From Peristeroidobacter soli (GTDB lineage: Bacteria; Pseudomonadota; Gammaproteobacteria; Steroidobacterales; Steroidobacteraceae): a stretch of DNA of 64,000 bases. The notes beneath the pieces are model-generated. The model did not search any database. It saw only the letters and a list, made by a program, of their open reading frames with translations, and was not told the DNA's origin. Positions 9,652-18,731 of the stretch are shown here, in pieces. A program made the position numbers and the translations under genes. The stretch's first letter is position 1. Each line of letters opens with the position of its first letter. Location of the stretch: assembly GCF_004138485.1 (NCBI RefSeq), contig NZ_ML142848.1:468630-532629 (forward strand). Direction: 5' to 3'.

Positions 9652-10638
9652 CTAGAATGCAACGTCGATGATGAGCACGTCCTGATAAGTACCGGCCGGC
9701 GGCGTCGGCTGATCCGGATAGATGCGAGCTTCGTAGGTGAACGACTCGGGCACGTTGCCCAGCGCGGGTACGGCTTGCAGCGCCCGATGCGAGAGCGCAT
9801 CCCAGGGCTGGCCGCCTGGGCGGAACACATCATATTCCAGCCGGTTTGTGCCCGAGCCCATGCGCCTGCGGCCGCCGCTGAAATAGTTGCCGTTGCTCAA
9901 CCCCACGCTGTAGGTCGTGCCCTTGGTGCACCTCACGCGTAATGCGCCGCTCACCGGCGCAAAACTATCCGCGAACGGCGCGCCGCCAAAATCGATGTCA
10001 TCGGCGTCGAATCGGCAATCGCGAGTCACATTCAATGTGACTGTCACCTGGACGGCCTCGCCCGCGCCAGGCAGCGACGACTGCGTCAACGTGCATAGTC
10101 CCAGCAGGCAGCTTTGCGTGATGCCGGCGCTGCGCGTCCAACCGCCAATGCAGATGCCGACGGCGCTGATGTTCGTGCACACAGCGTAGTGCCAGCGCAA
10201 GGTGATCGTTCCGGTGTAAGTGCCGCTTGCGACGTTGCCGGCCGCGCCCAGATTGAGGAAGAGTTGCACCTCGCCGCTGGAGCCCCCCAGGCTCAGCAGG
10301 CTCGCGCCGGCGAGATTGCCCGAGGTCGAGCCGGCGGTGAGCGGCACACCGGCAGGCACTGTAGTTACATCGAAAGGAATGCTGTCGCCGCTGACCGCGT
10401 TCACCAGGCCCGCGCTCTTGCTATCCACCGAGATGAATATGTATTGACTGGACAGCAACCCGAGAATGCCGCTGCACGTCAGACCGCTGTTGCCGGAGCC
10501 GGCGCCGGTCACCGCGGTGGTCGCGTCAAACGAGCTTTTGCTGCCGAGATCGATCGAGGCCGTGCTCGTGGTCGAACAGGCGGAGACATCCAACGGGATG
10601 ACGATCCAGGCCAGCAGCAAGAGGCACAACCGGCTCAT
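9652..10638 (-). CDS. csuE: Csu-type pilus tip protein (two spore coat U domains)
   Basis: A 328-residue exported protein with a signal peptide (MSRLCLLLLAWIVIPLDVSA). It has two SCPU-like halves: about 25-175, rich in Cys, and about 185-328, containing the C-R-F-D-A-D-D-I-D-F-G start typical of spore coat U domains and a C-terminal D-V-L-I-I-D-V strand. CsuE is the tip adhesin of Csu (archaic chaperone-usher) pili that mediate attachment to abiotic surfaces and biofilm formation. Its ATG overlaps the usher stop (ATGA), so it is the last gene of the operon. The identification rests on domain content, size and position. Confidence 0.78.
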   Translation of the reverse strand: MSRLCLLLLAWIVIPLDVSACSTTSTASIDLGSKSSFDATTAVTGAGSGNSGLTCSGILGLLSSQYIFISVDSKSAGLVNAVSGDSIPFDVTTVPAGVPLTAGSTSGNLAGASLLSLGGSSGEVQLFLNLGAAGNVASGTYTGTITLRWHYAVCTNISAVGICIGGWTRSAGITQSCLLGLCTLTQSSLPGAGEAVQVTVTLNVTRDCRFDADDIDFGGAPFADSFAPVSGALRVRCTKGTTYSVGLSNGNYFSGGRRRMGSGTNRLEYDVFRPGGQPWDALSHRALQAVPALGNVPESFTYEARIYPDQPTPPAGTYQDVLIIDVAF

Positions 10639-13037
10639 GGCGCGTTCTCGCACGTCAGCGGACCCAGTTGCGTGAGCGCGGTCGCGGGCTGTGACAAAAC
10701 CGCCTCGACGCGACAGCTGCTGCCATCGGGCCGCTGACCGTGGATTTCGAGTTGCGGCGGCAGGTCTTCGAAATAAACCAGCCCGTCGTAGCCCACGGTC
10801 CCCGCCTGACCGGAATGGTTCTCCAGCACCTGGCTGCCCACCGGCAGCACGCGGCCATCGCGGTCCACCAGTTTGATGAGTGCAGCGGTCACGCGTCGCA
10901 CGTCGAAGCTCAATAACGCACCGCTGTTCCGTTTCACCGCGAGGCGCCGCTCCGTGTCGGCGACCGAGATCTCGGGCGGCAGGTCGATGGGATCGATGCT
11001 GAATTTCGCGGCGTAATGCGAGGTGACCCACGGAACGAGCAGCCGGCCGCGCTCGTTGGTGTAGCCGACCAACTGGTTCTCGTAGCGAACCGGCACGCCG
11101 GCGATCCCGTCCGTGGACACGACGACGAAGGCATCGCTGACCTGCCGGGCAGCGAACATTTCATTCCCCATCGCCAGCAGCGACCCTCGCAGGTCGGCCC
11201 AGCGAGCCTGTCGCCCCTCATAGGTGGCCATGCCAGTCTCGGCACGAGCGTAGCGACCGCTCCACGCCACGCTGGCATCGGTGAACGAATCGTCGGCCGT
11301 GCCGCTCGCATGCCCGAGATTCCAGCCGATACCGCCCTGGGACGGCACGCCGCGGGAGTACTGGATGTATTCGTTCGAAGCCGAATCCTGCTGCGTGCCG
11401 ATCGAGAGATTGCCGCCCCGGCCGAACGAAGCGAGCAGTTGCGCCGTGAATGTCCCTTCACCCAGTCGCAGATCGCGGCTGGCGCCAATCCTCAGACTGA
11501 GCGCCCCGGGCAAGGACCTCACATAAGAAACATTCAACAGCCGCAGCGCCGAGCCGCCCGCCGGCTGCACCCGAATGTGACTGAGTGCCACGCTGCCGAT
11601 GCGAGCCAGCGACCAGCCGGCCGTCAGGATGTCGCTGCTACTGGCGCCGGACCAGGCGGCGCCGGCATCGGCGTTCGCGAGCGTGTAGAAATCCGCCGAG
11701 CTGCGCGTGCCCTGGTAGCCGACATTGAAACCGCGATTCGCGTACCGATAGCCGAAAGAATATTGCCAGCCCTGAGTGCCGTAGTTGGCGCTGCGGCTCA
11801 ACGAACCGTTCAACACGCCGAGCGTGCCCGCGGTCGCCACGGCGCCCAGCCCCAGCAAGCCGAAGTTACCCACCGCCGTGGTCGCAATCTCGGCCTGGCT
11901 TTCGAGCGTGACGGCGTCGGTCAGGCCATAGCGCAACGATCCGGCGCCGGCGAAGCGTCCATAGGAAAAGTTCTCGAAGCCGTAATCACGCCGCATCGCC
12001 CCGAGACTCAGCGAGTAGTCGGACAGCCCCCGCCGCAACAACTCGCTGCTCGCGTAGAACGGCAGCGTGGTCGTGACCTGTCTGCCGAGGATGTCCGTGG
12101 TAACCAGCGTCGCCTCGCCCGCTCCAGTGACCAGCGGCATGCTCGATATCGTGTAAGGACCCGGGCGCAAGTTTTCCGAGCGCGCCCGCTGGCCGTTGAT
12201 GAACAGATCGAGCGTGGATGGAATCGCGGCCTGGCCGGAGAACTGCGGCAGCGGATAAGTGATCAAGTCGGGCCGCAGCCGGAAGTCACGCGACAGCTTG
12301 ACGCCCGCGATGCGCGCCGGCGCACTCCAGGTCTGCGCCGAGGTGATGAGATCGCCCACCGTCCAACTCTGCAGTTGCTGCTCGTTCGAATTGGACCAGG
12401 CCGTGTCGAACCGGACATAGCCGCGCTGACCAGCGCCGACTTGCGGCCACTCCCCCGCGGCGTCCGAATAGCGATGCAAGCCAGTGTTCTTGACCACTCC
12501 GTAACCACCGAACAACCGCTGCTCCGACCAGAGCGACGCGGACATCGGCTGATCTTCGCCATCGACGACGTGCATGCCGTAGTTCAGTGCGAATCCGGCG
12601 CTGCTGCTTGCCGCTGGCGTGCCGCGCGACGTCTCATCCAGATGTTGTACGGCGAGCCACTCCGGCGGCACGGTGAGTTCCAGCAGCAGAGCGTTGGCGT
12701 CGTAACGGTGCCGGATGCCGGGTGCCCAGTCGAGCGACAACCACTGCTCGGTCTCGCCACCGAGCCTGGAAACATTCACGCCGGCGGCACGCAAGTCGCC
12801 GATGCGCACCCGCAGGTCCGCACCGGCCTGCTGTACCGGAACGACGCTCCCCGCCGCAACGCCGTTGATCCGCAAATCTAGATACAAAGTCGTTGGGATG
12901 GCCGAGGCCGCGTCGCCGGAAATGGGCAGCGGCGGCGGCAACGCCGCGTCGCCGAGTGCGGCCTGGCATAGAAGCAACCAGCTTCCGCAACTCCATCGAG
13001 AGGCCCACGCCCGGCAACCGCGACAGCGCATGGTCAC
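10635..13037 (-). CDS. csuD: Csu-type outer membrane fimbrial usher
   Basis: An 800-residue usher, a size normal for the family. A signal sequence is followed by the N-terminal domain with YLDLRINGVAAG near residue 50. Next comes a beta-barrel with the usher pattern RSENLRPGPYTISSMPLVTGAGEA around 270-295. The C-terminal plug/CTD region carries VPVRYENQLVGYTNERGRL and a PVGSQVLENHSGQAGTVGYDG-like stretch. It forms the outer membrane pore through which chaperone-bound pilins are assembled. The GTG at 13037 overlaps the chaperone stop; an ATG two codons later is equally possible. The 3' end overlaps the tip gene by four bases. Confidence 0.9.
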   Translation of the reverse strand: MTMRCRGCRAWASRWSCGSWLLLCQAALGDAALPPPLPISGDAASAIPTTLYLDLRINGVAAGSVVPVQQAGADLRVRIGDLRAAGVNVSRLGGETEQWLSLDWAPGIRHRYDANALLLELTVPPEWLAVQHLDETSRGTPAASSSAGFALNYGMHVVDGEDQPMSASLWSEQRLFGGYGVVKNTGLHRYSDAAGEWPQVGAGQRGYVRFDTAWSNSNEQQLQSWTVGDLITSAQTWSAPARIAGVKLSRDFRLRPDLITYPLPQFSGQAAIPSTLDLFINGQRARSENLRPGPYTISSMPLVTGAGEATLVTTDILGRQVTTTLPFYASSELLRRGLSDYSLSLGAMRRDYGFENFSYGRFAGAGSLRYGLTDAVTLESQAEIATTAVGNFGLLGLGAVATAGTLGVLNGSLSRSANYGTQGWQYSFGYRYANRGFNVGYQGTRSSADFYTLANADAGAAWSGASSSDILTAGWSLARIGSVALSHIRVQPAGGSALRLLNVSYVRSLPGALSLRIGASRDLRLGEGTFTAQLLASFGRGGNLSIGTQQDSASNEYIQYSRGVPSQGGIGWNLGHASGTADDSFTDASVAWSGRYARAETGMATYEGRQARWADLRGSLLAMGNEMFAARQVSDAFVVVSTDGIAGVPVRYENQLVGYTNERGRLLVPWVTSHYAAKFSIDPIDLPPEISVADTERRLAVKRNSGALLSFDVRRVTAALIKLVDRDGRVLPVGSQVLENHSGQAGTVGYDGLVYFEDLPPQLEIHGQRPDGSSCRVEAVLSQPATALTQLGPLTCENAP

Positions 13038-13816
13038 TCACCGGGCAACGTCACCGGCGGTGCATTTGTTTCCAGCTGCGCCTGCAGTTGCCGGCCGGAC
13101 GGCACTCCTGCCGGCAACGGCCAGCGCATCGTTCGTCCCGGCAGCACGTAGCCGAGCAACCCGGTCGCGACATCGATGGACCCGTCGTCGGCAGCGAGTG
13201 CCATGCGCGCCGCATTGACGAACCGCACCTGGCTCAGCCGTGCATGGCCCGAACCGGAATTGCGAACCTGCATGTACCTCGTGCCGCCGTCTTCGACCAG
13301 CCGCCAGCTCAGCGCAGGCTGCGCGCGGGTAGCGCTCGGGCGCCCCCCTGCCTGCTTGCGCCACAGCCCTTCTCCGTAAGCGAACAAGGGCAGCGAGTAG
13401 CGCATCTGCAATCTCAAGCCGGAGCCGCCGGCCGGCTGCGCCGTCGGAATCTCATCGACCAGGATGCGAAACGCGCGTTCCTCGGCAGCGACCAGCGGCG
13501 CGGTCAATGTGAGCCGCACCAGTTGTTTCTTGCCGGGAGCGATGGTGGTGAAGGGCGGCGTGCCGACGATCAGGTTCTGCGCGGTGTAGTCGTCCTGGAA
13601 GTTCTGCTGATCCCAGGCGAGCACGCGGATCTGCAAGGTAACGGGCGTGCTGCCGACATTCTCCAGCCACAGCGCGCCGGCCCTGCGTCCGGCTTCGATG
13701 GTCGGATCGAGCGGCCAGATGAGCAACGTCGTACTGGCGAACGCAGCGGCCGGGGACATCGCCAGTGCCAGAACGACGGCAACCGCCCGGAGCATTTGTC
13801 GAAGTGTCGCGCGCAT
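13034..13816 (-). CDS. csuC: Csu-type periplasmic pilus chaperone
   Basis: A 260-residue periplasmic chaperone with a signal peptide (about 1-28, ending AFAS). The PapD-like first domain has the pattern LLIWPLDPTIEAGRRAGALWLENVG and a G1 strand with RVLAWDQQ. PPFTTIAPGKKQLVRL and RAFRILVDEIP mark the subunit-binding cleft of archaic chaperones. It would hold spore-coat-U pilins by donor-strand complementation before handing them to the usher. The ATG overlaps the upstream pilin stop by one base (TGATG), and its stop overlaps the usher start, showing tight translational coupling. Confidence 0.88.
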   Translation of the reverse strand: MRATLRQMLRAVAVVLALAMSPAAAFASTTLLIWPLDPTIEAGRRAGALWLENVGSTPVTLQIRVLAWDQQNFQDDYTAQNLIVGTPPFTTIAPGKKQLVRLTLTAPLVAAEERAFRILVDEIPTAQPAGGSGLRLQMRYSLPLFAYGEGLWRKQAGGRPSATRAQPALSWRLVEDGGTRYMQVRNSGSGHARLSQVRFVNAARMALAADDGSIDVATGLLGYVLPGRTMRWPLPAGVPSGRQLQAQLETNAPPVTLPGE

Positions 13817-14373
13817 CACCAACTCACCGTCACTTGCACGCTGTCCTGGTAACTGCCCGGCCAATATGCGCCGGGCGCCGGCGGCACTCGCCCGAATACA
13901 GGCAGGTCTAGCACGGCCAACGCGCCGGTTGCCGAGATCGCCACGGCTCGCGGCGTGCTGCCGACGAAGGGCTCCAGTCCCGTGCTGTCGGCATACAGGT
14001 CGTATGGAACATAGTGCGCGCCACTGGATAACCGTCGCTGATTGCCGGCGGCATGCAGGCCCACGTCAATGACGACGCTGGCGGAGGTGACCCCCACACA
14101 CTGCAATTGCAGCGTCCCCATCGAGAGCTGCGATTGCGCGGTCAACGGCCGCTGGAACAAGGACGGCTGAGTCGAAAAATCCAGCGTGCCGAAGTCGACA
14201 CCGCTCGCCTGCGATTGCCCGGCGACACGGCAGCCGCTTTCCAAGCGCGCCGATACTTGCAGCACGCCCGTGGTGGGCGCGGTCTGCGCCGTCACGACGC
14301 TTGGCCCGATGAGTGCGCAGCCAAGCATCGCCATCGCACTCGCCTGCAACAGATTGCCAACTTCCCGGCGCAT
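13816..14373 (-). CDS. Csu pilin, spore coat U domain protein (second)
   Basis: A 185-residue exported protein. The signal peptide is about 1-32. One spore coat U domain follows, with the family pattern L-E-S-G-C-R-V near residue 45, V-D-F-G-T-L-D-F, an internal Q-C (second Cys), H-Y-V-P-Y-D-L-Y, and the C-terminal strand Y-Q-D-S-V-Q-V-T-V-S-W. It is probably a minor or adaptor subunit (CsuA or CsuB position) of the Csu pilus. It begins 11 bases after the first pilin stop and its own stop overlaps the chaperone ATG. Confidence 0.82.
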   Translation of the reverse strand: MRREVGNLLQASAMAMLGCALIGPSVVTAQTAPTTGVLQVSARLESGCRVAGQSQASGVDFGTLDFSTQPSLFQRPLTAQSQLSMGTLQLQCVGVTSASVVIDVGLHAAGNQRRLSSGAHYVPYDLYADSTGLEPFVGSTPRAVAISATGALAVLDLPVFGRVPPAPGAYWPGSYQDSVQVTVSW

Positions 14374-14384
14374 CGCTCTCAACC

Positions 14385-14924
14385 TCAGAAAGTCAGGGTG
14401 ATGCTCACCAGGTCGCTGTAATTGCCGGCGGCCAGACCCGCCTGCGGAGCGACCACTCCATGAACAGGCAGATCGAAAGTGCCGCCGGCGCCCGGCACCG
14501 TAGCGGATAGATTCAGCGCGCCGCCGCCAACGCTGTATTCGACGCCGCCTCCATTGGGCTGCGTGAACAGACGGTACTGCACGAAGTTGCCGCCCGCGGC
14601 CATGCGACGGACACCTCCGGATGCATTCTGGCCACTGCCGACGAGAATATTCAGCGCAGCGCCTGCCGAGCATTCCAGCTGCACGGTGCTGCCGCTGATC
14701 ATGGCCTGCGCGTGGAGGTTCTCCGTAAAAATAGTGGGCGCGGCGCCGAAATCCATCGTGCCGAAGTCCACCGCCGAGAGCGGGTCGGTCGAACCGGAAA
14801 CGATGCAGCCATTCTCCAGCTGCAGCTGCACGCCCATGCTGCCCGAGACACTGGCCTGTGCGGCCGAACCTGCGATCAGCGCGACCGCGGCCCCCATACC
14901 CAACCATCGATTGCAATGTTTCAT
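14385..14924 (-). CDS. csuA/B: Csu major pilin, spore coat U domain protein (first)
   Basis: A 179-residue exported pilin. A signal peptide (about 1-24) is followed by one spore coat U domain: L-E-N-G-C-I-V, V-D-F-G-T-M-D-F, a second Cys in L-E-C-S-A-G, F-V-Q-Y-R-L-F, and the terminal strand Y-S-D-L-V-S-I-T-L-T-F. First gene of the operon, in the place of the major rod subunit CsuA/B. The chosen ATG has GGAGAGG about six bases upstream. Acinetobacter Csu operons carry three pilin genes before the chaperone; only two are present here. Confidence 0.84.
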   Translation of the reverse strand: MKHCNRWLGMGAAVALIAGSAAQASVSGSMGVQLQLENGCIVSGSTDPLSAVDFGTMDFGAAPTIFTENLHAQAMISGSTVQLECSAGAALNILVGSGQNASGGVRRMAAGGNFVQYRLFTQPNGGGVEYSVGGGALNLSATVPGAGGTFDLPVHGVVAPQAGLAAGNYSDLVSITLTF

Positions 14925-15221
14925 GCCGGCCTCTCCGTTGTTGACTACGTTCCCGGTAACTCGCGGCCGATTCGCCCGCCGCTTGAGATTGAAGGCAGAC
15001 GCCAGGCCGAATCCGTGACTCATTCTTCGGTGCGGCCCCGGGCGGCAGCCTCGTGTCCCGGTCGATGGTTGGTATTTCCAGCAAGATGTGCGGCGCACAC
15101 TGCACGGCGCGCCGTGGGTTGTGACGTCATCAGCAGGATAGCCGGGAAGGTCCGTGGCAATGTCAACCGTATCGGCGCAACCCGCGCCGTTGCTTACATC
15201 GATATATGGGCTGGACGTGAG
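14925..15221. promoter_or_regulatory. Divergent control region between Csu operon and diguanylate cyclase
   Basis: About 300 bases of non-coding DNA that must contain promoters for both directions. A perfect 14-base palindrome CACGGCGCGCCGTG lies at 15103-15116, about 180 bases before the first pilin ATG and 105 before the cyclase ATG. Its binding protein is unknown. No clear sigma-70 boxes were recognised. Confidence 0.4.
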
Positions 15222-16283
15222 ATGTGGAAGGCGAGAAGACTCAAGGTCATACAATACTACGGACTGTTGTCACTGCTGGGACTGATGTTTCTAGTGCAGC
15301 TATGGGCGCTGGCAGTGGTTCTGCTGGATGAGACAATTCATAGTCAGCATGTAGCCATCATGATCGCGGACGTGCTGGTCATGCTCATCGGTGCTGCCCT
15401 GACTTCGGCGGTGTGGCATGCACGGCCACGGATTGCACGCCGACCTCCGGCGGATCGGCCGGTCCGCCCTGCCGCCGCGAACGTCAGATCGCCCGCGAAG
15501 CAGCCCGGCTCCGTTCCGCTACGCAAACAACCGTTACCTGTCAGGCCCGCCGCCGCGCCAGCGAAGCCCGTGCCTGACGCGCAATCGCACGGCGACTCGA
15601 ACAACGTGACAGCGATGCTTCACCAGTTGGCGCACAAGGCACAGCACGACAGCTTGACGGGCTTGCCGAATCGTTCGCTGGCGCTGGATCGCTTGCAACA
15701 ATTGATCACGCGCGCCGAACGTCATCAATACTCGCTGGCCGTGATGTTCATCGACCTCAATGGCTTCAAACCGCTGAACGATACCTACGGCCACGACTTC
15801 GGCGACAAGGTGCTGCGCAAGACTGCTGAGCGGCTGAAGCGCTCGATACGCGGACTGGACACAGTGGCGCGCCTCGGCGGCGACGAATTCCTGATCATCA
15901 TGGATCAGGTCGATGAGCACAAAGCGCTGGAGGCGGCGCAGACCTTGTCGACCATCGTGGGTCAACCCGTGGCCGCGAAGCGGGGACCGGTGTGCGTCGG
16001 CATGAGCACGGGCATCGCCATCTACCCGAAACACGGCACGGCCGCCCGCCCACTGCTGCGAGCGGCGGACTCGGCGATGTATCAATCGAAACGCCAGGGC
16101 GGACATCCGGTGCTCGCCGCCGCGCTCGCGGAACCCGCTTGCCCGATGTCGCGCACGGGAAGATTCAACGACACGACCAGCATCAATCCGAAACTACTCG
16201 ATACCTGGGACGGCACTCTGCGCGGCTTGCGCGCTCTGTCGGAAACTCCCGCAACGACACGGCCGAAGCGGACCGGCGAATAG
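15222..16283 (+). CDS. Membrane diguanylate cyclase (GGDEF)
   Basis: A 353-residue protein with two transmembrane segments (about 14-38 and 45-68), a Pro/Ala/Arg-rich linker (about 70-125) and a GGDEF domain (about 145-300). The domain shows DSLTGLPNR, the FIDLNGFKPLNDTYGH substrate region and an intact LGGDEF signature, so it should make cyclic di-GMP at the inner membrane. No RxxD inhibitory site is obvious directly before the GGDEF. Divergent transcription from the Csu pilus operon suggests a link with attachment. The ATG follows GGACGTGAG. The C-terminal 50 residues are low-complexity. Confidence 0.85.
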   Translation: MWKARRLKVIQYYGLLSLLGLMFLVQLWALAVVLLDETIHSQHVAIMIADVLVMLIGAALTSAVWHARPRIARRPPADRPVRPAAANVRSPAKQPGSVPLRKQPLPVRPAAAPAKPVPDAQSHGDSNNVTAMLHQLAHKAQHDSLTGLPNRSLALDRLQQLITRAERHQYSLAVMFIDLNGFKPLNDTYGHDFGDKVLRKTAERLKRSIRGLDTVARLGGDEFLIIMDQVDEHKALEAAQTLSTIVGQPVAAKRGPVCVGMSTGIAIYPKHGTAARPLLRAADSAMYQSKRQGGHPVLAAALAEPACPMSRTGRFNDTTSINPKLLDTWDGTLRGLRALSETPATTRPKRTGE

Positions 16284-16334
16284 AAAATCCATGGTAGGTA
16301 CATTCGACGATATCTCTGAGCGGGGGGCGCGTCG

Positions 16335-18239
16335 ATGATCGCTGTCGGAAAAATTCCTATATCTACCGGGCGAGATGCACTGACTAGCGTGTTAGCGGAT
16401 GACTCCTTCGTGCAGCATTTGGCCTTGCAGTATGCAGAGCCTGTCGCTGTCACCAGCCTTGCCGGCTCCCTCATGTTCATCAATCCCGCCTTCGCCGCGT
16501 TGTGCGATGAGCCTGCGGACGCACCTTTGGTCGGTACCAACGTGGTCACAGCCAGTGGCAGACGAATCGAATCGTCGCTATTGGACGCAGCACTGAAGTC
16601 CGACGTCCACCAACAGATCCACTGGCCCTCCGCGCGTCGAACATCGCGAGACTTCGTCTGCACGGTTCGCTGTGTCCGCGAAGACGACGTTCCGTTGTGC
16701 CTCGTAGTGACATTGCACGACATCGACGCTCTGGTAGCCGACCGCAGCCGCGAGCGGGTCGATCTCGACAGCCTGTGCGAGGCGAGCGGGCTCATCGCCG
16801 CGTGCTCATGGCAACTGCGCCTGGATGAACCGTCGGCGAAGATCTGTTGGTCGCCGCAGGCCGGAGCGGTACTCGGCATCGGCACGGCGTCGCCACCGAC
16901 AGACCTTGCCGCGTTTCTGCGCTTGATTCCGCCCGAAGACCGCGTCCATGTAAATCATGCGATCGCCGGCGCTATCGAGCAGTCCGGCGGCTACGAGGTG
17001 CAATACCGCCTGCGCTCGATGGACGGCTCGTTACATACGATGATCGGTTTGGGCAAAGTGGTCGAGGCGGCGGACGGCTCGCGGCGTCTCATCGCGCTGG
17101 AGCTCGACACAGCCCGCAGTAACATCGCCGGCGGCGGCAGCGTTTTTCAGGAGCGTCTGTTGTCGGCTGTGCTCGCCGGCACCGACCAGCCGATCTGTGT
17201 GCTCGATCGCCAGCTGCGCTATAGCCATTTCAATGCCGCCTATGCCGCACTCATCTCGGCCACGCAAGGCATCGCGGTGACCAACGGCATGCCCTCGCTC
17301 GACTCGATCCAGGACGTGGCGCGTCGCCGCCGGCTCGGCGCGACCTTGAGCCGCACGCTGAAGGGCGAGCGGCTGATCGAAACCATGGAGTTCGAATATC
17401 CCGAATCGCACGCGCGCCAATGGATCGATTTCTCCTTCAGTCCGCTGCTGAGCGCCGATGGCCGCGTCGACGGGATCGTCGCCTGCGGCCAGGATGTGTC
17501 GGCCGCCAGGAACGCGGAACGCCGCCGGCGCCGCTTCAACGAAGAGTTGCAGCGACAGGTGAAATTGCAGACGGAGAAGCTCGACAACGCGGCGTGGGGA
17601 TTGAACGCGGTGCTCGCCCCGGCGGTCGACGCATTCGACACGCCACTGCAACGGCTGGGAACCGCGATCGAGATCCTGCAACAGCCGATGAACGAAATCG
17701 TTTCGCGGCCCGCCGAACCGGTTCTGCGCGACGCCGCGCGGGCCACGGACGAGATCGCGGATCTGGTCCGCGGACTGTCGGACCTGCCACTGGTCGCGAC
17801 TTGTGAATTGAAAATGGAGCAGATCGACATGAACCGACTGTTTCAGGAGTGCCTGCAAGCGGAGCTCGAGCGGACCGCCGGCCGGCAGGTCGAGCTCGAT
17901 ATCGCAGCGTTGCCGCCGCTGCGCACCGATCGGAAGCTGATACAACTGGTCGTGCGCCATCTCCTCGGCGCTGTCATCAAGGCGACGCCGGCTCGCGTCG
18001 GCGTGCTCGCCGCGGCTACAGGAGACGAACTGGTGTGGACGATTACCAACGGCACCGGTTTCACGCAGCCGCCGGCCCGATCTTCCGAGGATGGGCTGGA
18101 AACCTTTGGAGAAAATCCGGCTGACAGGCTGTCGCTCGCGATCGTCCGCGGCGCCGTGCGCTGTCTCGGTGGCCGGGTGTGGGCCGAGGGCGACGCCGAT
18201 CGCAGCGTTGCACTCCACTTCGTCATCGCCGGGGAGTAG
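16335..18239 (+). CDS. PAS-domain protein with degenerate histidine-kinase core
   Basis: A 634-residue soluble protein. PAS-like segments lie at about 30-140, 155-260 (containing a YEVQYRLRSMDGS PAC-type motif) and 275-400 (with VDGIVACGQDVS). A coiled linker and a kinase-like region at about 430-630 follow. At the expected H-box the sequence reads VDAFDTPLQRLG, with no His before the D-T-P-L. The N-box equivalent RHLLGAVIKATP lacks the Asn, while a G-box-like LAIVRGAVRCLGGRVW remains. It is therefore probably not an active kinase, but a sensory scaffold or decoy. Five bases separate it from the MarR gene downstream, so the two form an operon. Confidence 0.7.
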   Translation: MIAVGKIPISTGRDALTSVLADDSFVQHLALQYAEPVAVTSLAGSLMFINPAFAALCDEPADAPLVGTNVVTASGRRIESSLLDAALKSDVHQQIHWPSARRTSRDFVCTVRCVREDDVPLCLVVTLHDIDALVADRSRERVDLDSLCEASGLIAACSWQLRLDEPSAKICWSPQAGAVLGIGTASPPTDLAAFLRLIPPEDRVHVNHAIAGAIEQSGGYEVQYRLRSMDGSLHTMIGLGKVVEAADGSRRLIALELDTARSNIAGGGSVFQERLLSAVLAGTDQPICVLDRQLRYSHFNAAYAALISATQGIAVTNGMPSLDSIQDVARRRRLGATLSRTLKGERLIETMEFEYPESHARQWIDFSFSPLLSADGRVDGIVACGQDVSAARNAERRRRRFNEELQRQVKLQTEKLDNAAWGLNAVLAPAVDAFDTPLQRLGTAIEILQQPMNEIVSRPAEPVLRDAARATDEIADLVRGLSDLPLVATCELKMEQIDMNRLFQECLQAELERTAGRQVELDIAALPPLRTDRKLIQLVVRHLLGAVIKATPARVGVLAAATGDELVWTITNGTGFTQPPARSSEDGLETFGENPADRLSLAIVRGAVRCLGGRVWAEGDADRSVALHFVIAGE

Positions 18240-18244
18240 CGATC

Positions 18245-18727
18245 ATGGATGCGTCCGGCACAATGTCTGCCGACTTGTCATCGGATTGCGAGAGGTTGGC
18301 CGCCGACGCCCTGGATACCGACATTCTCGGCACCAGTCTCGACTTCGCCATGCATGGTGCGATGGCCGTACTGCGTCGTGACCTGCTGGCGCAGCTCGGT
18401 GCGGTACGACCGGTGGTCTTCAACCTGCTGGCGCTGGTCGGCGCCAATCCCGGCATCTTGCAGACACAACTGGCCGACGCACTGCTGCTCGATCGCGGCT
18501 CGGCGGCGAGCCTGGTCAAGAAGCTGCAGCAGTGGCGATGGGTGGAGCACCGGGTGCGCGAAGCCGATCGGCGCTGCAAAGGACTGTATCTGTCCGTGAC
18601 CGGCGCACGCACGCTGCGACACCTGAAAAGTCAGTTCCAGAAACATACAGCGCGTTTCCATTCGCGGTTCACTCCGGACGAACACCGGCAGTTGCTGGAA
18701 TTCCTTCAGCGGATCGCGCGGCAATGA
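18245..18727 (+). CDS. MarR-family transcriptional regulator
   Basis: A 160-residue protein with a winged helix-turn-helix (about 45-125). FNLLALVGANPGILQTQLADALLLDRGSAASLVKKL is followed by the wing residues READRRCKGLYLSVT, the classic MarR pattern L-x-E-x-D-R-R. MarR dimers usually repress genes for stress, efflux or aromatic degradation in response to small ligands; no ligand can be read from the sequence. It is co-transcribed with the upstream PAS protein, with its ATG 5 bases after the stop. It converges on selD with a 4-base gap. Confidence 0.85.
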   Translation: MDASGTMSADLSSDCERLAADALDTDILGTSLDFAMHGAMAVLRRDLLAQLGAVRPVVFNLLALVGANPGILQTQLADALLLDRGSAASLVKKLQQWRWVEHRVREADRRCKGLYLSVTGARTLRHLKSQFQKHTARFHSRFTPDEHRQLLEFLQRIARQ

Positions 18728-18731
18728 ACGA

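Noticed and set aside
10639..11031. N-terminal extension of the Csu tip protein
   Set aside because: It overlaps the usher in another frame; a signal peptide starts at 10638 with the usual ATGA overlap.
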